DNA from: Nereocystis luetkeana
Lineage: Eukaryota > Sar > Phaeophyceae > Laminariales > Laminariaceae
NCBI GenBank assembly: GCA_031213475.1
Contig: JARUPZ010000026.1
Span: 636,501-700,500, forward strand
DNA length: 64,000 nucleotides
Direction: 5' to 3'
Shown here one piece after another: positions 9,905-21,480 of this stretch. The position numbers were made by a program, and so were the translations under genes. The notes beneath the pieces are model-generated. The model was not told where the DNA came from and made no database searches. It worked only from the letters and a program-made list of their open reading frames with translations. Each line of letters opens with the position of its first letter. Positions within the stretch are counted from its first letter, which is position 1.

Positions 9905-10380
9905 GGGGATGTACTCATGATTATTATCATGCATGACCATAGACATTCGCATCCCTATTATACCGGGACGGAGCATGTCGGGTTTTCACCGATCAGGCGG
10001 GCATCGCGTGCACCAAGCACGAAGCGCCGTGGTGTTTGTTCGGCAAGTCACACGAAGGATGAATTGCATCCTGCTAAGAACCGCTTGTGAGGCGAATATG
10101 CACATGGATGACAGTATCAATGAGTGAACGTATTTTCCGGTGTGGCCACTTCCAGAGACAGCAGTGGGAGTGCTATGTAACTGCCTCTTGGGTGCCTTAT
10201 GATATTTCCCCTTGTGCAGAGTAAAGGTTCTCCGCCCCGCACAAATGATTTATAACTCGATCGCCAACCGTTACCAGCCGAAAAAAAAAAACGGTACCCT
10301 GGTTGTCCTGCTCACGTAGTGAGCGGCATGTTCTACCATGTGGGTGCCAACCGACGCGAATCCAACCTAAATATAATGTA
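9905..10380 (-). mobile_element. Poly(C)-joined retro-copy R2
   Basis: Second near-full-length R2 copy, alignable with 5390-5935 over its whole length. In sense orientation it follows directly on the LINE tail at 10388 through a CCCCAACCCC junction, so the two modules are joined head-to-tail. Confidence 0.7.
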
Positions 10381-10387
10381 TAGGGGT

Positions 10388-11225
10388 TGGGGCGTACTCA
10401 TTTGTTGCTCGCCTTAGTCATTTGACCATTGACCACGCATCCCTTTCGAGACGGAGCACGGTACCTACTCCGAATAGAGACACCTCCTGATAGAGACAGT
10501 TCGATGCCCAGTACGTCCTTTTCATACAACACATGGAAACTCTGTGCCAATCTTACGTATCCCCTTCCTGTTTGGCTGTCTGTGGCCACCATCTATCTCG
10601 TAGGATAGCGATCGTTGTCTCGCCACGTTCTGGTGTAGTGTACCAATCTCCTCCATATCACATGCTTGTATTTCCCTCGTCTCTTCTTCTAACACATCCC
10701 GTTCCTCCTTGCACATTTCACATTCTCCTACTATGTGAATTCTACTCTCTATTGCTTTGCCACACGGGCACATCTGTGCACCTACTACCCCCCCCTCGAG
10801 GCTACTGGTATACCTCTCCCTCTTCTTCCTGGCAGGTCCAGGGCCCCTACACGAAATCGCAGTTTCAACGTTTTCGCGAAGCCCATCGGGCCGTGCAAAT
10901 ACGTTTTCACTCCTATCCCTTCGCCCAACCCTCCGCGTCGTGACTCCATTTATTTGCTTCTCTTGTCCCTTATTTTCATCCTTTTTTTTTGCTGCTGTCC
11001 GTTCTTTCCATCCTTTTTTCCGCTCCTGTCTTGTACTTCACGAACCTCTCTACGGACAACACCTCTCCTTGGTTTCCTCCTACACCCTTCGGCACTTTCT
11101 TGACTACGCCATCCCACCATATTCGAGCTCGCCCTTTGTTAATAGTTGCCTTCCCCCATGCAGCTCCATCAGCCTTGGCTGGCAACCTCTTTTTTTTCTT
11201 AGGGGCTACCTGGTACTAGTCAAGA
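10388..11225 (-). mobile_element. LINE fragment, C-terminal part of ORF2, decayed
   Basis: Minus-strand frames encode GVKTYLHGPMGFAKTLKLRF, then CPCGKAIESRIHIVGEC and a Glu-rich stretch, then RAPSRKGCVVNGQMTKASNK before a stop and the C-rich end. The C-x-C ... H-x4-C pattern is the knuckle that ends many LINE reverse transcriptase polyproteins. The reverse transcriptase core itself is absent, so the copy is 5'-truncated. It is broken: the reading frame changes near 10810 and again near 10600, and there is a stop near 10976. The tail module is shared with short copies at 30377, 35408, 35530, 35757 and 62486. Confidence 0.75.
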
Positions 11226-11475
11226 CCCACCATCGACCCGGACGCAGTGTACTACATATTACATACTACCGCTTTGGCCGTAAATACAACATACGATTAT
11301 AATCTGAAATGTCCAAGGTAAAAACGGTGACTACATCCTGGGCAGGGCTGATATTAAAAATTGCGGTAGGTAGCACGAGTTCATAGAGTGTAGACCTCCC
11401 CGTCACAAGCAGTGTTCTTTCACCGGCATAGGTCGTTTTTGGTCTATAAACAGGCGATCTCGGCCCATCGAAGAT
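11226..11475. other. Gene-less stretch
   Basis: Nothing recognised apart from one TACCTGGTA word at about 11208 just upstream. Confidence 0.4.
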
Positions 11476-11555
11476 AGCAGTCCTCTTTGGGGGACAAACT
11501 AGTAAGAATTTGGGTGGTTTGTCCCCTCAACGGGGCTGCAGTCCTAAAAGGGTGA
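11476..11555 (+). mobile_element. piggyBac-like 89-bp MITE, decayed copy
   Basis: Recognised by GGGGGACAAAC, GGTTTGTCCCC and GCTGCAGTCCTAAAAGGG in the right order. Outer ends and TTAA targets are eroded. The reference copy is at 59920. Confidence 0.6.
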
Positions 11556-11652
11556 ACTCCCGAATGTCAGTATGCCTTTCATCATGGCGTGGGTGCTGTA
11601 CTACACTACGTCCCAGCAGTGTTTCCAAAGAAACCAGAGGCTGCAGCCACTA

Positions 11653-11763
11653 TTAGGGGGGACCATAGTAAATAGGACCAAATGTTGTCGATAAAAATAG
11701 GTAAATATATATATATATATCTTTGTGTGTACCATAGGTCCTGTTTACTATGGCCTCCCGCAA
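11653..11763 (+). mobile_element. TA-MITE copy
   Basis: TAAATAGG-type copy whose interior contains an expanded (AT)n run, making it a few bases longer than average. Confidence 0.9.
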
Positions 11764-12011
11764 TAGAGTACCGGTACAGGATTCACTCGGGGTACAAGCC
11801 GAAACAAGCGCGTGCATGTTCACGTCTGAGTTACGAGCAATGTAGGAAGGGCGAATACTGTACGATAAATGGGCAGCACGGGAGGAGAAACCGAGACACG
11901 AAACGAAGCGAAGGGCAGCACAGGAAACGCAAATCTGATTGGCGCTTTACAAATTTAATAGCTTTGAAGTTCAACCACTGTTTTCCATACGCGACGAATT
12001 TGGGGACTCTA

Positions 12012-12126
12012 TTGCGGGGGACCACAGTAAATAGGACCGAACATTGTTGGTAGAAAGAGGAAAATATATATCTGGTAGTCTTTTTTTGTGTATAGCGCAG
12101 GTCCTATTCACTATGGTCCCCCGTAA
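12012..12126 (+). mobile_element. TA-MITE copy with TATCTGGTA insertion
   Basis: TAAATAGG-type copy. The interior reads ATATATATCTGGTAGTC where sister copies read ATATATAGGTT. This looks like a seven-base TCTGGTA insertion after TA, one base off the common CCTGGTA. Confidence 0.85.
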
Positions 12127-13100
12127 TAGTTACCACTGTAGTACATGTGCAGTTCGTACGGTCATATCAAATGAACGGACTCTCGGGTGTCTCGTTCTCT
12201 GTACCAAGCTGTGTGAGCCATGAATCGATGGGCACGGCTATTATACAGCACATGTGTATCGAACACAAACTGTGCTGTGGAGACGTATTTTGCTCGAAGC
12301 ACGAAACGCATGCCCCTCCTAGAACTGCCAAACCCAGTTCGTTGTGTCGGTGATTTTTTGTTTTCCGGTCTTCCAACCTCTTCCTTCCGTGCTCTCTTCG
12401 CACGTTCCTTTTTTTGTCGCTTGAGAGTTTGTTCAAAAACAAAAAAAAAAAACATCAAACCGAGCCGAAAAACATTTTTGTTTTTGGCTGCCGAAAACCC
12501 TTTGGAATGAATGTCAGGGAGCTCGCCGCGATTCTGAAGGAGACGGAGGGCCGTGATCACGCAAAGCCAACAGTGGCCAGGAGACGACTCAACAGGTAAC
12601 GATAAGCCCAGCAAGTACTAATAGAGGCGCTACACTGCGAGAAGACGGGGTGTTTTCATGTCATGCATGGCCGCAGCCGAATGACCATAGACCCTCGCAT
12701 CCCTGCAATCTCAGCACGGAGGTAGGCGGGTCATGTTTGGGGGGCATCTTGCTCCAGCAACTCAAACCTAGTTGTACGGGTGGCTAACCTTGTTTCTTTC
12801 ACGCGTGCCGTAAATTGGGGGAAAAAAAACACTCCGAAGTCGTGTATTTTATGAATACCTGGCATCATTTAAGGGATATATATATATTTTTTTTCTGGCA
12901 ATGCTAGAATAATGGTTGGGCTTTCTCGCGCTTTTCGTCGTCTCGATACTGCTGTCCGGAATGCACCGCCGCGGAATCTGTAGCTAGCGGTGAGTTGTGC
13001 CACTTGCGCGGGCAGAGGCATTGAAAAAGGAGGCGCCCCCCAGCCCTTCACAACAAACATCAACCTACGCGATACCTCGTAGTGGACTATCAGTAGGGCT
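12127..13100. other. Gene-less stretch with a partial R2 module
   Basis: A ~90-bp fragment of the poly(C)-ended module (minus sense) lies at about 12645-12735. The rest holds A/T runs and no recognised gene. Both strands are partly open at 12160-12600, without protein signature. Confidence 0.45.
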
Positions 13101-14960
13101 TACCTGGTAATGGGTGCTGTACGAAAAAAAAGCGTAGGTGTTGGGACCAAGGGTCACGTCAGGGGAAGTACCCCAAGCGTTTTTTACACCCGCGGGTTGT
13201 GGGCCGCCGCTGTCAATAGCGCGTCAATGGCCGTGCATTCCCCGCCAAAACAAAGGGTCAAAAGGCCAAAGGCTTGCAAGCAATTAGGTTGGCTATACGA
13301 CTCGCACGAGAGTGGCCCCGAGCCCCTCCGTAAAATGTCGACGTGCTCCCCCTGCCGCAGCCTTGGCCGTCCCCCTACTCCTGCTGCAGCTGCTGCTGCT
13401 GCTGCTGCTGGTTTTGGTGGCGGCCTTGGTGTTGGTGGTGGTGTTGATGTTGATGTCTGTTTTGGCTTTAGGGGGTACGCCGTTTTCAGGCCGATTGTTT
13501 TGGTCCCCGAGGCTTTGAGCGTTGATTGAGAAGGCTATCGGCCTCTTGGGGGGGAAGATGCACCTGGTAGCGTCCAAAACCATGGCAGACTCTAGTAGGC
13601 TTACATACGCATAGCTAGATCCCGCTTACCAGGCATAGCTTGCCGCGTGCCGAATATGCAGGGCATTGACGTCCACAGCAGCGGCTCAGGCGTTTGGGAG
13701 TGGGGGTAGGGGTGGGGGTGGGATCGAGGGTGTTGGTGAAGAAGACGTGCACGACAGACCATCCAGCCAAGGGCGGGACCAAGCAAGCCACCAGGTGATG
13801 GTGGTGCTGGTGGTTGTTGTGGTGGCGGTGGTGATAGGAGCTTTCGTCGTGATGTCTGTGGTGTTGGTGATGGTGGTAGTGGTGGCGATTGTGGTGGTGG
13901 TGGTTTGGTGGTGGTGGTGGTGGTGGTGGTGGGGATGGGGCTTGTGGCGGCAGCCTATGGCGTTTAGGTTTGGAAATGACTTGTTCAGCTTAAAGCTTCC
14001 CTAGACGCTTGACCACATGAACAAAAAAAAACGTGTCCACACGTGTACGATAGCCTATAGACGGGGCTATTTTCGGTCATTCTCTACAAAAGTAAAAAGG
14101 CAGACTTGGCCGAAATGTGTACGGGTAAAACGCACAGAGGCTTGCCCTACTGACACTGGCAGTTTCTTTGCAAACGGCGCGCTCGAAATAGTGACGCGCG
14201 GCACAATCGGTCCTTTCCGACATGATCTACGCCGCCGCCTATATCGAGTAACGTCATGTATCGCCTCTGTCCCGGGCTCTATTTCTCCTACCCTCCCTGC
14301 CTCTCTGTCCCCCTCCTGCCTCCTTGCCTTCACTGTTTCGAGACGCCTCGCTGACATCAGCAACTCCCATGTATTTAGACGATCAATCTTCTAGACTTAA
14401 CCCTCGTTTTACAATATTTTCACCCCCTCCCTCCCTCCCTCCCTCCCTCCCCCTCTCCCTCCCTTCCTTTCTCCCTCACTCCCTCCCTCTCCTAAGGTGG
14501 CCCTAGAGGTTGCCATCAGAGACCTCGCCGCTTCCCGGCATCGATCAACCGTACCAGGATCAATAGACAGCCGCGGCCACCGCCGACCCAGCGCCGGACA
14601 CAAAACACGCGGTGGTGGTCGTGGTCGTGCCGGCGGCGGGGGTGGTGGGAGAGGGCGGCGCGGGGTGGGATTGCCGCTGTCTTCCAACGGGACCGGAATC
14701 CCGCGAGGGGGGCAAGGGCTGGAGGCGTTCTTATCTCTGGATCATTCCGTACAGGTTAAGACAAACTGGGGTGCTTACGACACGGGCGACGTTTTCTGGC
14801 TAGTTGAGGGCTTCTCCGCTTGAGATACTAACTTACGTCGCGCGTGGGTTGCAGAAATTGTCGTTACAAAACCGAGGCCATTGGGTTTGCTGATCGGTCG
14901 TTGTTGGCTGACCTTCAGGGCTCCCCGAGTGAGTGTCTCGACCTCAGAAAGTTGCAGGTG
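13101..14960. repeat. GC-rich low-complexity block
   Basis: The block contains (CTG)n at about 13381-13412, GGTG/GGTGTTG repeats at 13415-13460, a G-rich (GTG)n array at 13798-13935 and (CCCT)n at 14424-14490. Frames are open on both strands and encode homopolymeric Ala/Leu/Ser, Val and Arg/Gly tracts. A minus-strand stretch at 13293-13583 (Asn/Thr/Ser-rich) could be a low-complexity exon. The coding strand cannot be decided by eye. Confidence 0.5.
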
Positions 14961-16750
14961 CATCGCTACCGTAGTACCCGTCTCTGGTAGTCTCGATCAT
15001 GCGGTGTAGACATGTGTAAGATACCCATCCACCCCTGAGAGAGATCTACAGCGTCCCCTTATTACTGTATACCTGGGGGGGTCTACAGGCTTGCACGAAA
15101 AGCTTGGTATTTCGTCATTTTCCGCCGTATCTTTGGAATTGATTCCTTTCAATACTGCACTACAGCAGTAGCGTGGTCCCGCTCATCTGTTCTTGTATTT
15201 TTTTTACATGTACGAGTAGGATTTACGAGTTCGGAAGTACTTCATTCCGGTCATTATCATTACCCTGCGCTTCTGTGTATATGGGGTGTGTTGTTCGTTA
15301 TTCCATCCCGTAATAGCCGGCTTTCCTGCTGTTACTGGGGGTTTGCCTCGCCGATTTCAATGATAACCGATTTCAGTCATTTTATTTGTTTGTTCCGAGT
15401 TGTATTTCCCTCACAGTCAAAATGTAACCCAAAATACAAGCCCATTGAATGCAAAACCAGCCGCGACAGGCTCGTAAAACAGAGGATGCACACAAGCAAA
15501 TTGGCCTTTAGGGGCAAGGCGCCTCACCCAAATGCCGGCTATTTTGGAATTCGGGGTATCGAGACTGCCGTTGCTGCCTTTATTTATATATATATATATA
15601 TATATAGTTGGTGGCTTCGACGGCTGTCACAAAAGCAATTTTTTACATTGAAATTTTTGACTGCGAAGGGAAAACATGAAAACATCTCTAAGGAAATAAA
15701 ACCCAATGTTTTCGATAATCGCTCTGATCGGAAAGGCAATATCTCGGTTACAGCACAAAAATCGGCTGTTCCATCGACGTCCAGCACATCAAGCCGCGTG
15801 TCCGTGCTGACTCGTACGCCTTGATCCTACAGCGATACGAGCTCCGTGGTCACAAAAATCAAGATAGGACAAACACATCGAAAGTAAATTTGTTGGGAGG
15901 AGATCAGACCACGACACGCTATAACATCCCCAACAAACAGGATGCGACAAACACCCCATGTACTCGCACCCGATCCAGTGAACCAAGCACATCGTAGGAG
16001 ATAGAGCAAAACCGACAAAGTACAACGATGACACGACACAAACAAAAAAATCTCCTATTCCAGCTGTAGACCACGCACGTTAAGGCGTGCTTTAGTTTTG
16101 TACAGGCCAAGACCTGCCTCAACCTGGCGTCGGGCGACTGATCGATGATCCGTCCATGACCAATGAACAACACAGGCAAGCCTTGTTGACGCGGAATTTG
16201 AGATACGACCGGGCGTGACAGTACAAGAGTCGGGCCTTCCCGATGGCGCGGCATTAGGACAAGAGTCGAGGGCGACGGCGGAGGTGCTCCGTTCGAAGTC
16301 TGGCCCGGCGACGATGCCAGTGCCCGGGAGGCTCAGCCGAACCGCTTATAAGGTATTGTACTGACGTGCAGGCTTGGGTTGTCGGACGTTTGTTTTTCTT
16401 TGTATTATACGAGCATACTGCGTCCCACTTTTGCGGAAGCAATATGTTATTAATACGGATTGACCCTCCCCCGCCCCCAAGTAGTATAACCGGGTTGTGG
16501 TCAAGCTCCTGGCGTCCGCGTGTTTTAAAGAAAACAACCCATTGAGGCAACTACAGCAGATATAACTCAAGACACGAACCCATTGCTTTCACGTATTATA
16601 TAGTTACGATGGTACAAAACTAACTACCAGGTACTTCGAAGTATATACGTACGTAAATACTCAAGTATCTTCGTACCTCATTAAGGGACTTACAGTAGAC
16701 ATATACACATGAACATATCCTTTCTGGAAGTAAAAAAAAAAACTTGATCC
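14961..16750. other. Gene-less stretch
   Basis: A (TA)n run lies at 15583-15606. The minus strand is partly open at 15820-16250 and 16254-16550, but the peptides match nothing I know. No repeat family of this window is recognised. Confidence 0.35.
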
Positions 16751-16752
16751 TG

Positions 16753-16842
16753 TCGGTACCGCAGTCCCGTTTTGCGGACAAACTGCTCGAAAATAGAGCG
16801 GTTTATCCCCAAAACGGGATTGCAGCTTGCCATCGAAGGGTT
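16753..16842 (+). mobile_element. piggyBac-like MITE copy
   Basis: GGTACCGCAGTCCCGTTTTG at the left and CCCCAAAACGGGATTGCAG at the right form the inverted repeat. The right border keeps GAAGGGTTA, close to the GAAGGGGTTAA of intact copies, and the left TTAA is lost. Confidence 0.7.
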
Positions 16843-17219
16843 ACCTCTTAGTACGTACCTGATGTCTCGTGGTATGCGCGATCGAAGCATCATATTGTAA
16901 ACGTATACTTGTAGGCAGCGTGTAAGTATGAGCTTATCCTCGATCTCACACCCAACCGACCGACTCGATCAACGGGCAGGCGCTGTCACAAACGAGAACC
17001 GCACCCGAACTCCCGGTAGGAGCGGAACCCCCCGCAACTGCAGCAGGCGTTCTTGGACAAGGGGACAGCGCCAAATATCCCCTCCGTGATGCGGTTGGGA
17101 GGGTGCCGGGGGGGGCTGGCCGAGGCATGGCAAAGGGGGGGCGGCCATCGACGGCTCCGGTGGGACTGCGTGGATATTTAGGTGAAGCGAGGTTGATGCG
17201 ATTATTCAGCATTTTTTTT
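16843..17219. other. Gene-less stretch
   Basis: A GC-rich open stretch on the minus strand at about 16950-17200 has no recognised signature. Confidence 0.35.
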
Positions 17220-17515
17220 CTCCGTCGCATTTATTATCTTCGCCCCTCTGTTTAATCTCTCCCTCCCTATTACGGTGGACCACAGTAAATAGGACCTACG
17301 TTACACCCCAAAAAACTATATATTTCCCTGTTTTTACTAACATTATTTTGTCCTATTTACTATGGTCTCGCGTAATAGTCGTAGCTCAGATCATAGCAGG
17401 CTCTTCTCCCCTCTCCCGACGACGATTCAGGCCTTGCCTCTTCCATCTACCGCGAGCCCACTTCAGATATTTCTTCTCTCGTTAACTCGCGTCGAACTGC
17501 GTGAAGTAAGATGAT
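17220..17515 (-). mobile_element. R3 retroposon copy, split by a TA-MITE
   Basis: The R3 family begins at the left with T-rich sequence (TTTTTTTTCTCC), then ATTTATTATCTTCGCC, CTCCCT and, after the MITE, AGTCGTAGCTCAGATC, CAGGCTCTTCTCCCC and finally CGTCGAACTG. The copy at 63520 shows the same site without the MITE. Confidence 0.75.
17270..17375 (-). mobile_element. TA-MITE copy with known empty site
   Basis: Complete reverse copy inserted in R3. The R3 copy at 63520 carries CCCTAGTCGTAACTC uninterrupted, while here the order is CCCTA, MITE, TAGTCGTAGCTC. This fixes the target duplication as TA. Confidence 0.95.
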
Positions 17516-17630
17516 TGAAACGAGGTACGGGCTTCGGCGAGGCGGTGGGACCATTCAGCAAAGAAAGCAAATAGGAGGGGTTAAATGAATGGAAGTTCAG
17601 CGGCAATCTCTACTTACTTGATTCTAGTAT

Positions 17631-17660
17631 GCGCCCGCCCGCCCGCCCGCCCGCCCGCCG
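17631..17660 (+). repeat. (CCCG)n microsatellite
   Basis: About seven CCCG units. Confidence 0.9.
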
Positions 17661-18102
17661 ACAAAAAACACTGTTACTTTCATTAGAGTGTATGCTAGCC
17701 TTCGAGCCTTACCGCGACACCATCCTGAAGCAACCTCGAGCACAGAACTGGCGGTTGTCCTCAACTACTTAGAAAAAATCGTGTCCGATGCGATGAGGGC
17801 GTATCATCGTGTCTTAAGAGCAGCCTTTCCCTCAAGAGTCAAACTGTTTATCCGATCCGGTAGTTATACCTGGTACCAGGTATTCATTTGTGGAATATGT
17901 GCTGTGAATCAACACCACCAATAAAAATCCACGTCAGGATCCGCAGTCTCGAGATATCGATGATCCAAGGAATCGATATTTCGGGGGGCGGGGGGCGCTT
18001 CCCCCCCCGACGCACCGATTCACTTATATTCCCTGCTTCACGCGCCTGTCAAGGCTGTTTTTTGTTTTGTTCATTGAAGTCGATACCTACCGTCACTTAC
18101 TA
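17661..18102. other. Gene-less stretch
   Basis: Contains the double word TACCTGGTACCAGGTA at about 17868. No gene is recognised. Confidence 0.4.
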
Positions 18103-18207
18103 TTACGGGGGGCCATAGTTAACAGGACCAAATATTGCTAGTAAAAATGGTCAAACATATAGGTTTTTATGTGTACCATAGGTCCTGTTAACTATGGTCC
18201 CCCGTAA
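18103..18207 (+). mobile_element. TA-MITE copy
   Basis: Complete TTAA-type copy with TA borders. It is close to the copies at 6604 and 33304. Confidence 0.9.
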
Positions 18208-19854
18208 TAGTATTTCGTTCGCCATCGGACAATGTGCAGCCACTTGTTTCATTGATACAATGCTGCTGTACTTACATATTTTACGGTATTTTTTTACCTT
18301 TGAGGAACTACATCTCTTCTTAAAAAACAAAACAAACATATTTCGGATGTCGTTTACATAGGAAAAGCTACCCCCAGTTACAGCAGGGCAATGAACGGGT
18401 GCTACGTACGGTGGGGGGGGGTCGCTTCGAGGTCCTTAAGTTTGAGCCGGTCATAGCCGGCCCTCGACAGAGTCACTGCTCCACCCACTCCTTCGCCGCG
18501 TTAAGTTTGATGACGCTTAGTGTCTCGATATAAGCACCGCCACGACCATTGTTACGCTGCGCCAACCAAAAAGTTCCAAGTCATTTTTTTCAAGTGAGAT
18601 TCAGAGCCACCTGCCCGAGTGACCTACATAGAACGCGGTAGCGAAAGTACTGGCAGCACACCCCCCCCACACACACACAAACACACACTCAGAAACAGGT
18701 TAGCTGCAGAAATAAAACGAGGGCAGGCCCGGGGAAAAGACAATTACCGCGGTCGCCACCGCATGGTGATATACAGCGTGATGTATCGTGAGAGCTTCGA
18801 CACTCTGTCGAGGGGTAAAAAATAGCCAGAAACACTACAGTAGAACGCCACAACAAGCGTCACAACCAAGGACGCCACAAGTGTTGGGGTTTAAAGAGGA
18901 ACCAAAACAGCCTCCACGGAGCGTCAAATGTTGATCACCCATATATACCAGGTATACCATGGCCAGCGATCCCTAGAAGAAGAGAAAAAAGCCGTCCTTG
19001 AAGAGAAACCACGGAATGAAGAGAACCCACAAGTTCACTCTCACGCGGATATTTAAGGATCACTTAGACATCAATAGGAGGAGTAAGCGTTCATTTTTTT
19101 CAAGGCGAGAGAGATAACTCGTATGCATCGATGCGCGTTGCACAGCTCCCTTATGTGTATGCTTCCAGCTTATTAACTGCCTGGTATCTTCAACAGCCGT
19201 TCATCAGCGTTACTAGTGTTGTGTTTGTGGTGTGCTGGAGTAGAACGAGTTTCGATATCGACCGCTCACAAACGCCGACAGAATCACCCCCAGATACGAC
19301 AAAAAAAATACAACATCAGTACGTCTGGCCACCATCCGAATATGTAAGTGCAGCACTAACCACTGTTCCACGTCGTTCGCTCTCCTATCATTCTAGCCCA
19401 CACATCGCTCTCATGATATACCTCTGGAATCCCCATCGATGCTCATAACAAACCAACCATTTTTAAATTGTTCTTCTTCTACAACGTAGGAAAAACCCAC
19501 GAGGCGGACCCTCGACTGCTAGGAGGGTCCAAGGTTTCCAATGGATTCGATGGAGGCGATGGTCAACCGGGGTACAACAACGGTGAGAAAAATAGCGATA
19601 GTATACTGCTGTAGACTACCGAATATGACAGTGTGGAATGCACCCCATCTTGCATACGCGGCACACCCCAACAGTATACAACCCGGGTGGCCCTAAGCTA
19701 CCACCCGAGTTATCACCCGGGGTACGGTGTACAGCACACCCCCTGAGATAATGCCTCATAATCTGCAGGCGGGTCGGATCCTGCGGGTACAGCAGTATAT
19801 GGCCACCGTTGTGATGTGCTGTGAAAATAGTCCCATCCCAGACCCGTTATCTGA
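18208..19854. other. Gene-less stretch
   Basis: A short piece of R4 (CCATCGGACAATGTGCAGCC) lies at about 18223. The rest is unique-looking sequence without a convincing exon. Confidence 0.35.
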
Positions 19855-21203
19855 AGGACTGCTACGTAATCAATGTCAGCGGATGGATGTCGCATTTTCA
19901 CGTATTGTAGGGCACGCGGTTGAAGGGTGTGCGTATTACATTTGTTGCGCCATACCTGGTACCGGGTATACAAGGAAACGGGTAGTTGGCAGTCGGCGGA
20001 GTGTTCTGCCAGATAAGTGTTGATTGTAGGATTGGAGAATTCCAGTAAACGTATACCTGGTGGTATTTTCCTAGCAACATGCTTATCTGGGATATTCCTC
20101 GGGAGCATGTTGGTACCTGGTATATAGCAACCATGTATGAATCGATGTATCTTATAAAAGTTCGATAGGTTGAGACTTCGGGATCTAGTTCGAATATATT
20201 TTGCTTTGGTGAAGTACGATACCAGGTACCAGGGTATTGAGTAAATTCTGGTGGAGAACAGAAATAATCTTTGTACCCTGGGATATTCTGGTGGCTTGGG
20301 GGGGGGTAATAGGGAGATTATGCTAACCCGAAGGTCAATGGAATTTTTGTGTGCCTTGGGGAGAGGAAGGGTGAGGAGGAGGACCCACGTCGCACACCCG
20401 TCTATTTTTTTTCCTCTCCCCAGCCCAAGACACTACAATTTCTACTTTGCTTCACGCATTCTCCTCTCTACATCGTTCTACACCGAGGCAAGATCTCCCT
20501 CCCCGCAAGACTATACGATCCCCAACGCACGACACTGCCTCGTACGCTAGCGTGAGTTAATCTCCGCAACTCGTGCCGAGATTCCGGGAGCAGGACGGAC
20601 ATCTCGTCGCTGTCGCCTCTTTTGAGGAGATAAAAGCAGGACCTACAAGCCCACATCGACCAGCAAGACAGCGAGAGAGTAGCAGCAGCGCAACAAGCCT
20701 TTCGAGATGCCAACTCAACTCGAGTCGAAATCCAGGAGCGGTGAGGACTCCAAAACGGACGGCCTCATGGAGAATATTGCAACTGCATTCAGCGGAAACC
20801 ATGCGCAGCAACAACAAGCGGCAGCTGCAACTCAGCCAGGCATGCTAGGAGTCGGTCAAAGCAGCTATAGGTCTGGAATGCTTGATGGGGTTCTTAAGCC
20901 AGGGAAGAATGTAGATAATAAGGTTTTGATTTTTCAAGCTCAGTTGGCTGTGTCTATGGGGGAGACAGGTTGTTTGGAAGCGGTAGAGTCGCCCATACCC
21001 ACTAGAATAGGACGCGAGGGATGCAGCGAGGCGGCTTCGAAGGCAAAGTTTTGGGAAGGGTTGATGGCAAAGGCACTCACTGCATGGAACGTGCTGAAGA
21101 CTCAAACCGCGTACCCAACCAAGGTACAGCAAATTGCCGGACTAGGCAGCCCTATTGGGGCATGGGCATTTTTTCTCAAGAATTACGCCCGTTGACAACG
21201 AGT

Positions 21204-21480
21204 TCAATGCTTGAAAAACATTGCCCATGCCCCACTAGGGCTGCCTGCTTCGGCTATTTTCTGTACCTTGGTTGGGTACGGGATTTCAGTCCTTAGAATG
21301 TTCCATGGAGTGCATGCCTTTTCCACCAGCTCTTCCCCAACCTCTGCCCTCAAAGCCGCCTCACTACATCCCTTGGGTCCTATTTCAGTCGGTATGGGCG
21401 ACTCTACCGCTTCCAAACAACCTGCCCCCCTAAAGACGCAGTCATCTGTGCTTTAAAAATGTCAACCGTACGGTGTTCAT
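21204..21480 (-). mobile_element. Inverted Copia gag-like piece
   Basis: This minus-strand stretch is similar to the gag-like region at 20930-21190 (shared EAVESPIPT and AYPTKVQ/PYPTKVQ-type words) in opposite orientation directly beside it. It probably comes from a second, related Copia copy. Fossil. Confidence 0.7.
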
